A DNA stretch of 64,000 nucleotides from Rhizobium favelukesii. GTDB taxonomy: Bacteria > Pseudomonadota > Alphaproteobacteria > Rhizobiales > Rhizobiaceae. Of the stretch, positions 9,094-18,104 are shown one piece after another (position 1 is the stretch's first letter; each line of letters starts with the position of its first letter). The stretch is from positions 3,854,001 through 3,918,000 of the forward strand of contig NZ_HG916852.1 of NCBI RefSeq assembly GCF_000577275.2. Direction: 5' to 3'. The position numbers and the translations under genes are program-made. The notes beneath the pieces were generated by a model. The model had not been told where the DNA came from, did not search any database, and saw only the letters and a program-made list of their open reading frames with translations.

Positions 9094-9339
9094 TTAGTGA
9101 GGCACGCTCGCTACAGGCTCCGGCCGCTTGATCAGCGGTGCTGCGCTGACAACGAGTGGGTTGAGACCGTGGCCTTCCCTCTCCATGATCTCGAATAGCT
9201 GACGCCGCATCCGCGGCTCCCAGAACTTGTTGATATGCGTCGCCACACCTTCCGCAGCTTCGTTCTCCGGCTGGCTCTTGAAGAACGTCGCGATCTGGTT
9301 GGCCATGTAGACGAGTTTGGACTGCGTATCATGCGACAT
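9094..9339 (-). CDS. fdsD: Formate dehydrogenase delta subunit
   Basis: 81 residues from the ATG at 9337-9339, which overlaps the fdhD stop by 11 bases. The sequence has the FdsD pattern: a KLVYMANQIATFF helix, then a VATHINKFWEPRMRRQL helix, and a C-terminal NPLVVSAAPLI segment. In the soluble NAD-dependent formate dehydrogenases the delta subunit or FdsD-like protein is needed for an active holoenzyme. It is the last gene of the fds operon; the IS lies beyond its 3' end in convergent orientation and does not interrupt it. Confidence 0.88.
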   Translation of the reverse strand: MSHDTQSKLVYMANQIATFFKSQPENEAAEGVATHINKFWEPRMRRQLFEIMEREGHGLNPLVVSAAPLIKRPEPVASVPH

Positions 9340-10159
9340 CGGAGATGGTTCCCGGCTGAATGCGCTGCGGATGCGTGAAAATCTCGAAATCCTCGCCACG
9401 CACCAAGGCGACGAGGGTCATTCCCGCCTCATCGGCCGTGCGAATTGCAAGGGCGGTCGGCGCGGAGATGGCAACGAGGACGGAAGTGCCGAGGATTGCC
9501 GCCTTCTGCACCATCTCGACGGACAGGCGGCTGGTAACAGCGACAATGCCGTCGGCTCCGGATTGCCCTTGACCAATAACCGCGCCACAAAGCTTGTCGA
9601 GCGCATTGTGCCGGCCCACATCCTCGCGCACCGCAACCAGCCCCTTGCCCGGCAGGTAGAAACCAGCTCCGTGCACGGCGCGCGTCTCGCGATGCAGCGG
9701 CTGCGCTCCGTTCAACAGCAAAACGGCCTCGACGATGTCGCGACAGGTCACATTGAGCCACACCGCAGCCACATCCGGAACCTTGCGAACGGCCTGTTCG
9801 ATCGACTCGATCCCGCAGAGCCCGCATCCGACCGGACCTGCCATGCTGCGGCGGCGTGCCGTCAGCGCAGCGGCGACCTCGTCGACGAGAGCGATCTGCA
9901 CATCGATGCCTTTCTCACCATCGACGATCTCGATTGCCGCGATCTGCCCGACATCGGAAATGATCCTTTCCGTCAGGCTGAAGCCGACCGCGAAATCCTC
10001 GAGATCATCCGGCGTTCCCATCATCACCGCATGGGTGCTGCCGCCATAGGAAAAGGCGATCGGCACCTCCTCCGGAACGATTCGCACGCCGGACGTCACG
10101 ACGCCGCCGCTGCGGGCGGTGCGCTTCACGGCAATGCGGGCCGGACGATCGATCATCAC
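9329..10159 (-). CDS. fdhD: Formate dehydrogenase accessory sulfurtransferase FdhD
   Basis: 276 residues. FdhD passes sulfur from a cysteine desulfurase to the bis-MGD cofactor before it is inserted into formate dehydrogenase. The catalytic CxxC is visible as GCGLCG near residue 110. The GRHNALDKL block and the VTSRLSVEMVQKA block of the family follow. The gene overlaps fdsA by four bases (ATGA), so translation is probably coupled. Its place in the operon matches its job in maturing FdsA. (FdhD is called FdsC in some fds operons.). Confidence 0.93.
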   Translation of the reverse strand: MMIDRPARIAVKRTARSGGVVTSGVRIVPEEVPIAFSYGGSTHAVMMGTPDDLEDFAVGFSLTERIISDVGQIAAIEIVDGEKGIDVQIALVDEVAAALTARRRSMAGPVGCGLCGIESIEQAVRKVPDVAAVWLNVTCRDIVEAVLLLNGAQPLHRETRAVHGAGFYLPGKGLVAVREDVGRHNALDKLCGAVIGQGQSGADGIVAVTSRLSVEMVQKAAILGTSVLVAISAPTALAIRTADEAGMTLVALVRGEDFEIFTHPQRIQPGTISDVA

Positions 10160-13035
10160 TCAGCGGGCTCCAGCTTGCCGACGATTCGCCGGCTCTGGCG
10201 CGACTGCTCGTCGTAGACGCGCTGCCAGTCGGTCGGACCGTTGGAGGGTGAAACCTGCACGGCTGTCACCTTGTATTCCGGGCAGTTCGTCGCCCAGTCG
10301 GAGAAATCGGTGGTGATGACGTTCGCCTGCGTGTCCGGGTGATGGAAGGTCGTGTAAACGACGCCAGGCGCGACGCGGTCGGTGATCAGCGCACGCAGCG
10401 CCGTGTCGCCCGAGCGGCTCATCAGCTTCACCCAATCGCCGTCGCGGATGCCGCGCTGTTCGGCGTCATGCGCATGGATCTCCAACCGGTCTTCCGAATG
10501 CCAGACGACGTTTTCCGTGCGGCGCGTCTGAGCGCCCACGTTATACTGGCTGAGAATGCGCCCGGTCGTCAGCAGCAGCGGGAAGCGCGGTCCCGTTCGC
10601 TCGTCTGTCGCGACATATTCCGTCCGGATGAACTTGCCTTTGCCGCGCACGAAGCCATCGACATGCATGATCGGCGAACCCTGCGGATGAGCCTCGTTGC
10701 AGGGCCACTGCACGGAGCCCATCGTGTCGAGATAGTCGTAGGAGACGAGCGCGAAGCTCGGCGTCGTCGCTGCGATTTCGTCCATGATCTCGGAGGGATG
10801 GTTGTAGTTCCAGGCAAGCCCCATGGCCTGCGCCATCTTCTGGGTGACCTCCCAGTCGGCGTAGCCGTTCTTGGGACTCATGACCTTGCGCACCCGGTTG
10901 ATGCGGCGCTCGGCATTGGTGAAGGTGCCGTCCTTTTCGAGGAAGCTGGATCCGGGCAGGAAGACATGCGCGTAATTCGCCGTCTCGTTCAGGAAGAGAT
11001 CGTGGACCACGACGCATTCCATCGCGGCAAGACCCGCCGCAACATGCTTGGTGTCTGGATCAGACTGCAGGATATCCTCGCCCTGGACGTAGAGCCCCTT
11101 GAAGGTGCCATCAACCGCCGCATCCAGCATGTTCGGAATGCGCAAACCCGGCTCATTGCTGATCTTGACGCCCCAGAGCTTCTCGAAGATGTCGCGTGTC
11201 GCGTCGTCGGAGATGTGGCGATAGCCGGGCAGTTCATGCGGGAACGAGCCCATGTCGCACGAACCCTGCACATTGTTCTGGCCGCGCAGCGGGTTCACGC
11301 CGACGCCGGGCCGCCCGATATTGCCGGTGACCATGGCAAGGTTGGCGATCGCCATGACCGTCGTCGAGCCCTGGCTATGTTCGGTGACGCCGAGACCGTA
11401 GTAGATCGCGCCATTGCCGCCTGTCGCATAGAGACGCGCCGCACCACGCACAAGATCGGCCGGAACGCCGGTGAACTTCTCCGAGGCTTCCGGGCTGTGA
11501 TGCGGCTCGGCAACGAAGCTTGCCCAGTCCTCGAACTCGGACCAGTCGCAACGCTCGCGGATGAAGGCCTCGTTGAACAAGCCCTCGGTCACGATCACAT
11601 GCGCAAGCGACGTCAGGATCGCGACGTTCGTGCCGGGCTTCAGCGGCAGATGATAGGACGCCTCGACATGCGGCGAGCGCACGATATCGGTGCGGCGCGG
11701 ATCGATGACGATGAGCTTGGCGCCTTGCCGCAACCGCTTTTTCAAGCGCGAGGCGAAGACCGGATGCCCGTCGGTCGGATTGGCGCCGATGATGACAACG
11801 ACATCGCTCTGCTCGATGCTATCGAAGTTCTGGGTGCCCGCCGAGGTGCCGAAGGCCTGGCCGAGACCATAGCCGGTCGGCGAATGGCAGACGCGGGCGC
11901 AGGTATCGACGTTGTTGTTGCGGAAGCCGGCGCGCACCAGTTTCTGCACGAGATAGGTTTCCTCATTCGTGCAACGCGACGAGGTGATGCCGCCGACGGA
12001 ATCGCGGCCATACTGAAACTGGATGCGGCGGAACTCGGAGGCGACATGCGCGAAGGCCTCGTCCCAGGTGACCTCGCGCCATGGATCGGTGATCTTGTCG
12101 CGGATCATCGGATTGAGGATGCGATCCTTGTGGCTGGAATAGCCATAGGCGAAGCGGCCTTTGACGCAGGAGTGACCGCGGTTTGCCTGCCCGTCCTTCC
12201 ACGGCACCATGCGCACCAGTTCTTCACCGCGCATCTCGGCCTTGAAGGAGCAGCCGACGCCACAATAAGCGCAGGTGGTGACAACGGAATGCTCCGGCTG
12301 GCCGATCTCGATCACCGACTTCTCAGTCAGCGTCGCCGTCGGGCAGGCCTGGACGCAGGCGCCGCAAGAAACGCATTCCGACGACACGAAATCCTCATGC
12401 ATGCCGGCCGAAACACGAGAATCGAAACCCCGGCCTTCGATGGTCAGCGCAAAGGTGCCCTGCACCTCCTCGCAGGCGCGCACACAGCGCGAGCAGACGA
12501 TGCACTTCGCCGGATCGAAGGTGAAATAGGGATTGGATTCGTCCTTCGGCGCCCACTTGAGATTGAGGTCGCCGTTGTTGCGCGCACTGACGTGATTGTC
12601 GCCATCATAGCCGTAGCGCACGTCGCGAAGACCGACCGCGCCGGCCATGTCCTGCAACTCGCAATCGCCATTGGCCGCACAGGTCAGACAGTCGAGCGGG
12701 TGATCGGAGATGTAGAGCTCCATTACCCCACGGCGGACATCCTTCAGTCGGTTGGTTTGCGTCGAGACCACCATATCAGGCGCAACGGGCGTCGTGCAGG
12801 ACGCCGGCATGCCGGCGCGCCCCTGCACTTCCACCAGACAGAGCCGGCAGGAGCCGAAGGCTTCCATCATGTCGGTGGCGCAGAGCTTCGGGATCTCGAT
12901 GCCGGCATCCATCGACGCGCGCATGATGGAGGTCCCCTCGGGCACCGTCACCTGATTGCCATCGATGGTGAGCGTCACCATGGTTTCGGAGGTCGAGGCC
13001 GGCGTGCCGTAATCGGTTTCGTGGACGAGAGGCAT
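10156..13035 (-). CDS. fdsA: NAD-dependent formate dehydrogenase, alpha (molybdenum) subunit
   Basis: 959 residues; oxidises formate to CO2 at a Mo-bis-MGD centre. The metal sites can be read in order: [2Fe-2S] at C52, C63, C66, C80; His-Cys3 cluster at H112, C116, C119, C125; two ferredoxin-type [4Fe-4S] motifs at C178-C188 and C221-C231; the catalytic-domain [4Fe-4S] at C255, C258, C262, C290. The Mo ligand is C383 (CARVCHSPTG), a cysteine and not selenocysteine. The C-terminal third is the dinucleotide-binding domain. It forms the soluble FdsABG(D) complex with the next subunits. It lies 4 bases after fdsB. Confidence 0.95.
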   Translation of the reverse strand: MPLVHETDYGTPASTSETMVTLTIDGNQVTVPEGTSIMRASMDAGIEIPKLCATDMMEAFGSCRLCLVEVQGRAGMPASCTTPVAPDMVVSTQTNRLKDVRRGVMELYISDHPLDCLTCAANGDCELQDMAGAVGLRDVRYGYDGDNHVSARNNGDLNLKWAPKDESNPYFTFDPAKCIVCSRCVRACEEVQGTFALTIEGRGFDSRVSAGMHEDFVSSECVSCGACVQACPTATLTEKSVIEIGQPEHSVVTTCAYCGVGCSFKAEMRGEELVRMVPWKDGQANRGHSCVKGRFAYGYSSHKDRILNPMIRDKITDPWREVTWDEAFAHVASEFRRIQFQYGRDSVGGITSSRCTNEETYLVQKLVRAGFRNNNVDTCARVCHSPTGYGLGQAFGTSAGTQNFDSIEQSDVVVIIGANPTDGHPVFASRLKKRLRQGAKLIVIDPRRTDIVRSPHVEASYHLPLKPGTNVAILTSLAHVIVTEGLFNEAFIRERCDWSEFEDWASFVAEPHHSPEASEKFTGVPADLVRGAARLYATGGNGAIYYGLGVTEHSQGSTTVMAIANLAMVTGNIGRPGVGVNPLRGQNNVQGSCDMGSFPHELPGYRHISDDATRDIFEKLWGVKISNEPGLRIPNMLDAAVDGTFKGLYVQGEDILQSDPDTKHVAAGLAAMECVVVHDLFLNETANYAHVFLPGSSFLEKDGTFTNAERRINRVRKVMSPKNGYADWEVTQKMAQAMGLAWNYNHPSEIMDEIAATTPSFALVSYDYLDTMGSVQWPCNEAHPQGSPIMHVDGFVRGKGKFIRTEYVATDERTGPRFPLLLTTGRILSQYNVGAQTRRTENVVWHSEDRLEIHAHDAEQRGIRDGDWVKLMSRSGDTALRALITDRVAPGVVYTTFHHPDTQANVITTDFSDWATNCPEYKVTAVQVSPSNGPTDWQRVYDEQSRQSRRIVGKLEPAE

Positions 13036-13039
13036 AGTC

Positions 13040-14596
13040 TTACTCCGCCGCTTCGATGAGAGGTGTGGGAACGAAGTCTTCGGGGAAGTGTGTCATGGCG
13101 CTCATGACGGGATAGGGCGTAAAGCCCCCGAGCGCGCAGAGCGACCCGAATTTCATGGTGTTGCAGAGATCGGCGAGCAGCACACGGTTCTTCTCCGGCT
13201 CGATGCCACGCGCGATCTTGTCCGCCGTCTCGACACCGCGCGTCGAGCCGATGCGACAGGGCGTGCACTTGCCGCAGCTTTCGACGGCGCAGAACTCCAT
13301 CGCGAACCGGGCCTGTTTCAGCATGTCGGCCGTATCGTCGAAGACGACGATGCCGGCGTGACCGATCAATCCATCCTTGGCCGCGAAGGCTTCATAGTCG
13401 AACGGCGTGTCGAACAAGGAGCGTGGGAAATATGCGCCGAGCGGACCGCCGACCTGGACCGCCTTCACCGGCCGTCCGGATGCAGTTCCGCCTGCGATGT
13501 CATCGACCAATGCGCCAAGCGAGATGCCGAAGGCCGTCTCGAAGAGACCGCCATGCTTCACATTCCCGGCGATCTGGATCGGGATGGTTCCGCGCGACCG
13601 CCCCATGCCGAAATCGCGATAATAGGCCGATCCCTTGTCCATGATCACGGGCACGGATGCGAGCGAAATGACGTTGTTGATGACGGTCGGGCAGTCGAAG
13701 AGGCCCTTGTGCGCCGGCAGCGGCGGCTTGGCGCGCACGATACCGCGCCCGCCCTCGAGGCTGTTCAGAAGCGCCGTCTCCTCGCCGCAGACATAGGCGC
13801 CGGCGCCGGTGCGGACCTCCATATCGAAGGCCTTGCCGGAGCCGAGAACCGAGGTGCCGAGAATTCCGGCGCTGCGGGCAATGTCGATCGCCCGGCTCAT
13901 CGCCGCAATCGCATGCGGATATTCCGAGCGGGTGTAGACGAAGCCCTTGGTCGCCCCGGTTGCAAGCCCTGCGATTGCCATGCCTTCGATCAGCACGAAG
14001 GGGTCGCCTTCCATGATCATCCGGTCCGCGAAAGTGCCGCTGTCGCCTTCGTCGGCGTTGCAGACGATAAATTTACGCTCGCCCGGAGCATCGAGAACCG
14101 TCTTCCACTTGATGCCTGTCGGGAAGCCCGCACCGCCGCGCCCGCGCAAGCCGGAATCGGTGACCTGCTTGACGATGTCGGCGGGCAACATCGAAATCGC
14201 CCGGCGCAGGCCGGCAAGGCCACCATGGGCTTCATAGTCATCCAGCGAAAGGGGATCGGTGATGCCGCAGCGCGCGAAGGTAAGGCGCGTCTGACGCTTG
14301 AGGAATGGCAGCTCCTCCACTTCGCCAAGACAGCGGGCGTGGTCGCCGCCCGATATCAATCCGGCATCGAAGAGCGAAGCGACGTCCTTCGCCTTGATCT
14401 GCCCGTAGCCAATCCGCTTGCCGGCGACTTCGACCTCAATCAGCGGCTCCAGCCAGTGCATGCCGCGTGAGCCGTTGCGCACGATCTTGGCGTCGAGACC
14501 GCGAGCCGCAATCTGCTCGGAGATTGCCTTTGCAACGCGCTCGGCACCGAGTGCCAGCGCGGCAGCATCACGGGGGACATAGATCCGGACGGTCAT
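13040..14596 (-). CDS. fdsB: NAD-dependent formate dehydrogenase, beta (diaphorase) subunit
   Basis: 518 residues, homologous to NuoF with an extra N-terminal thioredoxin-like domain (about residues 1-110). It takes electrons from the alpha subunit and reduces NAD. The NADH/FMN-binding glycine-rich stretch GLRGRGGAGFPTG lies at residues 149-161, with CNADEGDSGTF after it. The N3-type [4Fe-4S] motif ESCGKCTPCRIG is near residue 445. It overlaps fdsG by four bases (ATGA). Confidence 0.94.
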   Translation of the reverse strand: MTVRIYVPRDAAALALGAERVAKAISEQIAARGLDAKIVRNGSRGMHWLEPLIEVEVAGKRIGYGQIKAKDVASLFDAGLISGGDHARCLGEVEELPFLKRQTRLTFARCGITDPLSLDDYEAHGGLAGLRRAISMLPADIVKQVTDSGLRGRGGAGFPTGIKWKTVLDAPGERKFIVCNADEGDSGTFADRMIMEGDPFVLIEGMAIAGLATGATKGFVYTRSEYPHAIAAMSRAIDIARSAGILGTSVLGSGKAFDMEVRTGAGAYVCGEETALLNSLEGGRGIVRAKPPLPAHKGLFDCPTVINNVISLASVPVIMDKGSAYYRDFGMGRSRGTIPIQIAGNVKHGGLFETAFGISLGALVDDIAGGTASGRPVKAVQVGGPLGAYFPRSLFDTPFDYEAFAAKDGLIGHAGIVVFDDTADMLKQARFAMEFCAVESCGKCTPCRIGSTRGVETADKIARGIEPEKNRVLLADLCNTMKFGSLCALGGFTPYPVMSAMTHFPEDFVPTPLIEAAE

Positions 14597-15072
14597 CGAC
14601 GTGCCTCCGAAATCAGCGCCTCGAGATCCGCGGCATCCAGCCGGCCATGAACCTCGTCATCCATCATCGCGGATGGCGAGCACGAACAGAGCCCGAGACA
14701 GAAGACCGGTTCGAGGGTAATCGCCCCATCGGGCGTGGTACCGTGCCAATCCACGCCGAGCAGCGCCTTGACGCGCTCGGCCAGCGCATCGCCACCCATC
14801 GACTGACAGGCCTCGGCGCGACAGACCTTCAGCACGTGCCGGCCGGCCGGATGATCGCGATAGTCGTGATAGAAGGTGACGACGCCATGCACTTCGGCGC
14901 GCGAAAGATTGAGCTCCCCGGCGATAACAGGCAGGGCCTCCTGCGGCACATAGCCGAATTCATCCTGAATCTCATGGAGGATCGGCAGCAACGGGCCTTC
15001 GAGATGTTTGAGATGATCGATGATCGCGTAAGTGCGCGTCGCGATATCGCCTTTGGCGACATGAATATTCAT
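14593..15072 (-). CDS. fdsG: NAD-dependent formate dehydrogenase, gamma subunit
   Basis: 159 residues, NuoE-like, with one thioredoxin-fold [2Fe-2S] cluster. The cysteines are in CRAEACQSMGG and CLGLCSCSP. It relays electrons to FdsB. The ATG at 15070-15072 has GGAGGG six bases upstream and is preferred over a start eight codons earlier. First gene of the operon fdsG-fdsB-fdsA-fdhD-fdsD. Confidence 0.94.
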   Translation of the reverse strand: MNIHVAKGDIATRTYAIIDHLKHLEGPLLPILHEIQDEFGYVPQEALPVIAGELNLSRAEVHGVVTFYHDYRDHPAGRHVLKVCRAEACQSMGGDALAERVKALLGVDWHGTTPDGAITLEPVFCLGLCSCSPSAMMDDEVHGRLDAADLEALISEARR

Positions 15073-15164
15073 CAGCAGCCCTCCCACGGCCTGCAAATTG
15101 CACGTCGCGGCCTCGGGCAGGCGGGCTTTCTTTAGAACCCCATGGCCGACAGAACCGCTCGCGT

Positions 15165-15243
15165 TCGTTCATTATAGAACCTTCTCAGGGATGGACGAAG
15201 CGATCAATAATGCTGTTCCGTCAAACGATAGAAGTTTTCTATC
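15165..15243 (-). promoter_or_regulatory. Candidate fds promoter and LysR-type operator
   Basis: On the minus strand a perfect TATAAT (15171-15176) lies about 100 bases before the fdsG start. The sequence 17 bases upstream of it is a poor -35, as expected for an activated promoter. A perfect 7-bp-arm palindrome GATAGAA-GTT-TTCTATC sits at 15227-15243 and contains the T-N11-A core of LysR-type sites. Its centre would be about 70 bases upstream of the expected transcription start, the usual place for a LysR recognition site. Confidence 0.6.
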
Positions 15244-16135
15244 AAGATTCCGGGTCGTCGGCGAGGATCCGGGCCTCATGCAGCAGGGCAGAAACCAGCG
15301 GCGTAAAGGGCTCACGATGCGTCGCGACCAGACCAACAAGGTGGTGCGCTTTCGGCTCGATGATGGGGATCATTCGGATCTCGGCGGGAAAGCCGAAGGA
15401 TTTCGCAACATTACGTGGCATGATGCTGGCCCAGCGTCCGGTTCGAACATGCGAGAACAACACGATCATCGAATTCGATTCGAGCGTCGGATGCGCCGTC
15501 ACGCCGGCTTCGGCCAAATGATGATTGATGATCCGGCGGTTCTGCATGTCCGCCGTCAATAGACAAAGCCGAAGATTACCCACTTCCTTCCATGTGACGC
15601 TGTCACGATCCGACAGAGGGCTGCCGGCAGCGGTAATCAGGTTGTAGTGCTCGGCATAGAGTGGCACGCTGGTCACGCGTCCAAGCGGCTCGTTTTCGAG
15701 GTAGGTGATCCCGGCATCGATCTCGAGATTCTCCAGCATGCTGAGCACCTGCAGCGAATTGCGCGAGACGATGGAAAAGGTCACATCCGGATGCCGCTCC
15801 TGAAATGGCGTTGTGATGCGCGGCAGCATGGCGAGCGCCGTCGGGATCACAGCGATCCTGATATGTCCGGACAGGCCCTTGCGAGCCGCCCGCATCTCTT
15901 CGCGCATCGTGCGGGCGTCGCCAACAATGCGCCGCGCCCATTCGAGCACGCGCTGACCCTCGGGCGTCAGCCCCTGGAAACGTGAGCCGCGCTGCACCAG
16001 CATGACGCCAAGCTGATCCTCGAGCTGGCGAATGGCAGCAGACAGCGTTGGCTGCGAGATACCGCATTCCTCCGCAGCGCGGCCGAAATGCTTCTCATTG
16101 GCGAGCGCGATGAAATATTCCAACTTATCGATCAT
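15242..16135 (-). CDS. LysR family regulator, probable fds operon regulator
   Basis: 297 residues. The N-terminal helix-turn-helix is EKHFGRAAEECGISQPTLSAAIRQLE (residues 14-39). The rest is the effector-binding domain, with ITYLENEPL and PRNVAKSFG segments. The gene lies 169 bases upstream of fdsG on the same strand, and its stop overlaps the candidate operator. LysR-type genes (fdsR) accompany fds operons in other bacteria such as Cupriavidus, so control of formate oxidation is inferred; the effector is unknown. Confidence 0.88.
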   Translation of the reverse strand: MIDKLEYFIALANEKHFGRAAEECGISQPTLSAAIRQLEDQLGVMLVQRGSRFQGLTPEGQRVLEWARRIVGDARTMREEMRAARKGLSGHIRIAVIPTALAMLPRITTPFQERHPDVTFSIVSRNSLQVLSMLENLEIDAGITYLENEPLGRVTSVPLYAEHYNLITAAGSPLSDRDSVTWKEVGNLRLCLLTADMQNRRIINHHLAEAGVTAHPTLESNSMIVLFSHVRTGRWASIMPRNVAKSFGFPAEIRMIPIIEPKAHHLVGLVATHREPFTPLVSALLHEARILADDPES

Positions 16136-16205
16136 TCGGCCTCTCTGCCGAACTGCGGCAAGCCGCCATCTTCACGCCAGAGAAAGCGGTCCGCAAGGCC
16201 GATTG

Positions 16206-16565
16206 TCAGTTGTCCTGTGTCCCCGGAAACATCGCGAACAGAAAATGCAGCAGCGAGGTCGTGTGAGGATGAGCTACGCTGTAATAGATGAGACGTCCTT
16301 CGCGACGACCGGAGACCGGCCCGTCCGGTCTGAGACGCGCCAACTGCTGCGACACCATCGCTTGCTGAATGCCAAGGCTTTCCTCCAGCTGGCCCACCGT
16401 CTTTTCTCCCTCCGTGAGGAGGCAGAGAATGATCAATCGCGTGTGATGGGAGAGTGCCTTGAGAAAGTCGCTGACGTCCCGCGCTGTCGCAGAAAGCTTC
16501 TGCAGATCCCGATCGGTCATGCCTGATTTCGGTGCAGGCACGTGCATTCGCATCTCTGGTTGCAT
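16206..16565 (-). CDS. ArsR family transcriptional regulator
   Basis: About 119 residues from the ATG at 16563-16565; ATGs at 16553 and 16520 are alternatives and none has a convincing Shine-Dalgarno sequence. The winged helix is clear: FLKALSHHTRLIILCLL, VGQLEESLGIQQAMVSQQLARLRPDG, and the wing GRREGRLIYYSV. The best resemblance is to the BigR/SqrR-like group (persulfide-sensing repressors). A cysteine matching the first sensor cysteine is present (LIILC), but I see no second one near the C terminus, so a thiol switch is not supported. It lies between a short-chain dehydrogenase and the LysR gene on the same strand. Confidence 0.8.
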   Translation of the reverse strand: MQPEMRMHVPAPKSGMTDRDLQKLSATARDVSDFLKALSHHTRLIILCLLTEGEKTVGQLEESLGIQQAMVSQQLARLRPDGPVSGRREGRLIYYSVAHPHTTSLLHFLFAMFPGTQDN

Positions 16566-16649
16566 AAACAATATGCAGGAAACGAAACCATAACATATTC
16601 GCAGCAGCCAGCGGTTTGGATCTGTCAAAATGCCAAAAAAGTCCCCCGC

Positions 16650-17420
16650 TCAGCAGATGAGCTGGCCGCCGTTGATCTCGAGCACCTGGCCGGTGATGTA
16701 GCCGGAGAGGGAAGGTGCCGAAAGGAAGAGGTACGCAGGTGCGCAGTCCTCCGAGGTGCCCAGTCGCTGCAAGGGAATGGTCTTGCGGGTCTGCTCCAGC
16801 TTATCCGGCGACGAGTACCGCTGGTGGAAGTCAGTTTCGATCGTTCCAGGCGACACGCAGTTGACGCGAATGCCGTCGGGCGCGAGCTCCCTTGCCAGCG
16901 CTTTGGAATAGGTTGCGACAAATGCCTTCGACGCCGAATAGATTGCCGAACCGGGGCTGCCGCCGGTCAGCGCAGAAATCGAGACGGTATTGACAATCGC
17001 CGCCTCCTGCGATGCGCGCAGGGCCGGGAGAAGCGCGCGCGTCACCTCGACGACCGAGGTCTGGTTCAGCCGCAAAATCGTTTGATACTGCTCGTCGCTC
17101 AGGTCCCCTGCCGGAAAGCGGCCGACCATGGTTCCGGCATTGTTGATGAGCACATGGATCCGGTCGAATGTTGCAAGTGCCTTCTGCGCAAATCCGCTGG
17201 TGCCGCCCGGCGTTGAAAAGTCGGCGGCAACGAGAACCGCCCGGCGGTCCTCTTCGGCTGTCAGCAGGAAATCAGGCAAATCGCGGTCGGCGCCGCGGCC
17301 GAGATGCACCAGCACTCTCGCCCCACAATCGAGAAATTGCCGCGCCACCTCTAGGCCGATACCCCTACCCCCGCCAGTCACGACCACGTTGCGGTTTTCG
17401 AACAGCTTGGGGTGAAACAT
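16650..17420 (-). CDS. Short-chain dehydrogenase/reductase
   Basis: 256 residues of the classical SDR fold. TGGGRGIG binds the dinucleotide, NNAG stabilises the core, and S (VSISALTGG), Y and K (YSASK) form the catalytic triad; NCVSPGTIETD and the C-terminal ITGQVLEINGGQ are also present. The ATG at 17418-17420 has GGAGG five bases upstream, which decides the start over one four codons earlier. It follows soxR by 71 bases on the same strand with no visible terminator, so it may be cotranscribed with soxR. Substrate unknown. Confidence 0.88.
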   Translation of the reverse strand: MFHPKLFENRNVVVTGGGRGIGLEVARQFLDCGARVLVHLGRGADRDLPDFLLTAEEDRRAVLVAADFSTPGGTSGFAQKALATFDRIHVLINNAGTMVGRFPAGDLSDEQYQTILRLNQTSVVEVTRALLPALRASQEAAIVNTVSISALTGGSPGSAIYSASKAFVATYSKALARELAPDGIRVNCVSPGTIETDFHQRYSSPDKLEQTRKTIPLQRLGTSEDCAPAYLFLSAPSLSGYITGQVLEINGGQLIC

Positions 17421-17491
17421 CCAGTCCTCCACGGCGTGATTGAGCCGTTTGCGGCTCCTGCGTTGTTGTGATGCAGCGAGGGGAACGTTGT

Positions 17492-17956
17492 CTAATCATC
17501 GGTTTCCAGCAGACGCGGACCCGGCCCATCCTTTGCCAGCCGGTCATAGGGATTGCGCAGCGGGCAGCTTTCAACCGAGAGGCAACCACAGCCGATGCAA
17601 TCCGTCAACCGGTCGCGCAGGGCGACGAGGCGATTGATGCGGGCATCGAGGTCCTCCTTCCACAGTACCGACAGCCGCTGCCAATCCGTAGCGGTCGGCG
17701 TGCGGCCCTGCGGTAGCGTATCGAAAGCAGCCTGGATCTCCGCCAAGGGAATCCCGACACGCTGCGCGACCTTAATGATACCGAGACGCCGGAGCACATC
17801 GCGGCCGAAGCGGCGCTGATTGCCACGCGAGCGGATGCTGGAAATGAGGCCTTTCGCTTCGTAGAAATGCAGCGCAGAGACGGCGAGCCCGCTGCGTTCG
17901 GCGACGTCGCCGACCGTGAGCAGTTTCCTGAAGGGATTGGTGAAGCCTTCTTCCAC
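17492..17956 (-). CDS. soxR: Redox-sensitive transcriptional activator SoxR
   Basis: 154 residues, MerR family. The DNA-binding region is [27 protein letters not shown], almost identical in position to E. coli SoxR. The [2Fe-2S] ligands are in [12 protein letters not shown] near residues 119-130. SoxR senses redox-cycling compounds through this cluster. The start is GTG at 17954-17956; the downstream motifs then sit within one residue of their E. coli positions. A soxbox lies 9 bases upstream, so the gene should be autoregulated. Confidence 0.95.
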   Translation of the reverse strand: MEEGFTNPFRKLLTVGDVAERSGLAVSALHFYEAKGLISSIRSRGNQRRFGRDVLRRLGIIKVAQRVGIPLAEIQAAFDTLPQGRTPTATDWQRLSVLWKEDLDARINRLVALRDRLTDCIGCGCLSVESCPLRNPYDRLAKDGPGPRLLETDD

Positions 17957-17964
17957 GGCGCAAA

Positions 17965-17982
17965 CCTCAAGTTTGCTTGAGG
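17965..17982. promoter_or_regulatory. SoxR operator (soxbox)
   Basis: CCTCAAGTTTGCTTGAGG is an 18-base dyad with perfect 7-bp arms, the established SoxR recognition form. It ends only 8 bases before the soxR start, so a soxR transcript driven from it would have almost no leader. Confidence 0.9.
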
Positions 17983-18054
17983 TAATCTAGTCGCGCGCTT
18001 CGCGGGTGTCCACTTGCCATTCGTTCTCGCAACGACCGAGAACGTGAGAACACA

Positions 18055-18080
18055 TAAAAAAAGCGGCCAAAAGGCCGCTT
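18055..18080 (-). terminator. Terminator of the atp operon
   Basis: AAGCGGCC (18061-18068), AAAA loop, GGCCGCTT (18073-18080); an uninterrupted A run (18055-18062) gives a T tract on the minus strand just after atpC. Confidence 0.92.
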
Positions 18081-18104
18081 CAGGATGCGAGAGTTTAGCG
18101 TGGA

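Noticed and set aside
10339..13059. 906-codon plus-strand ORF opposite fdsA
   Set aside because: It is fully antisense to a firmly identified gene, has His- and Arg-rich composition and no domain.
15131..15140. TTTAGAA in the fds leader as an Irr box
   Set aside because: Only one half site; the second arm does not match.
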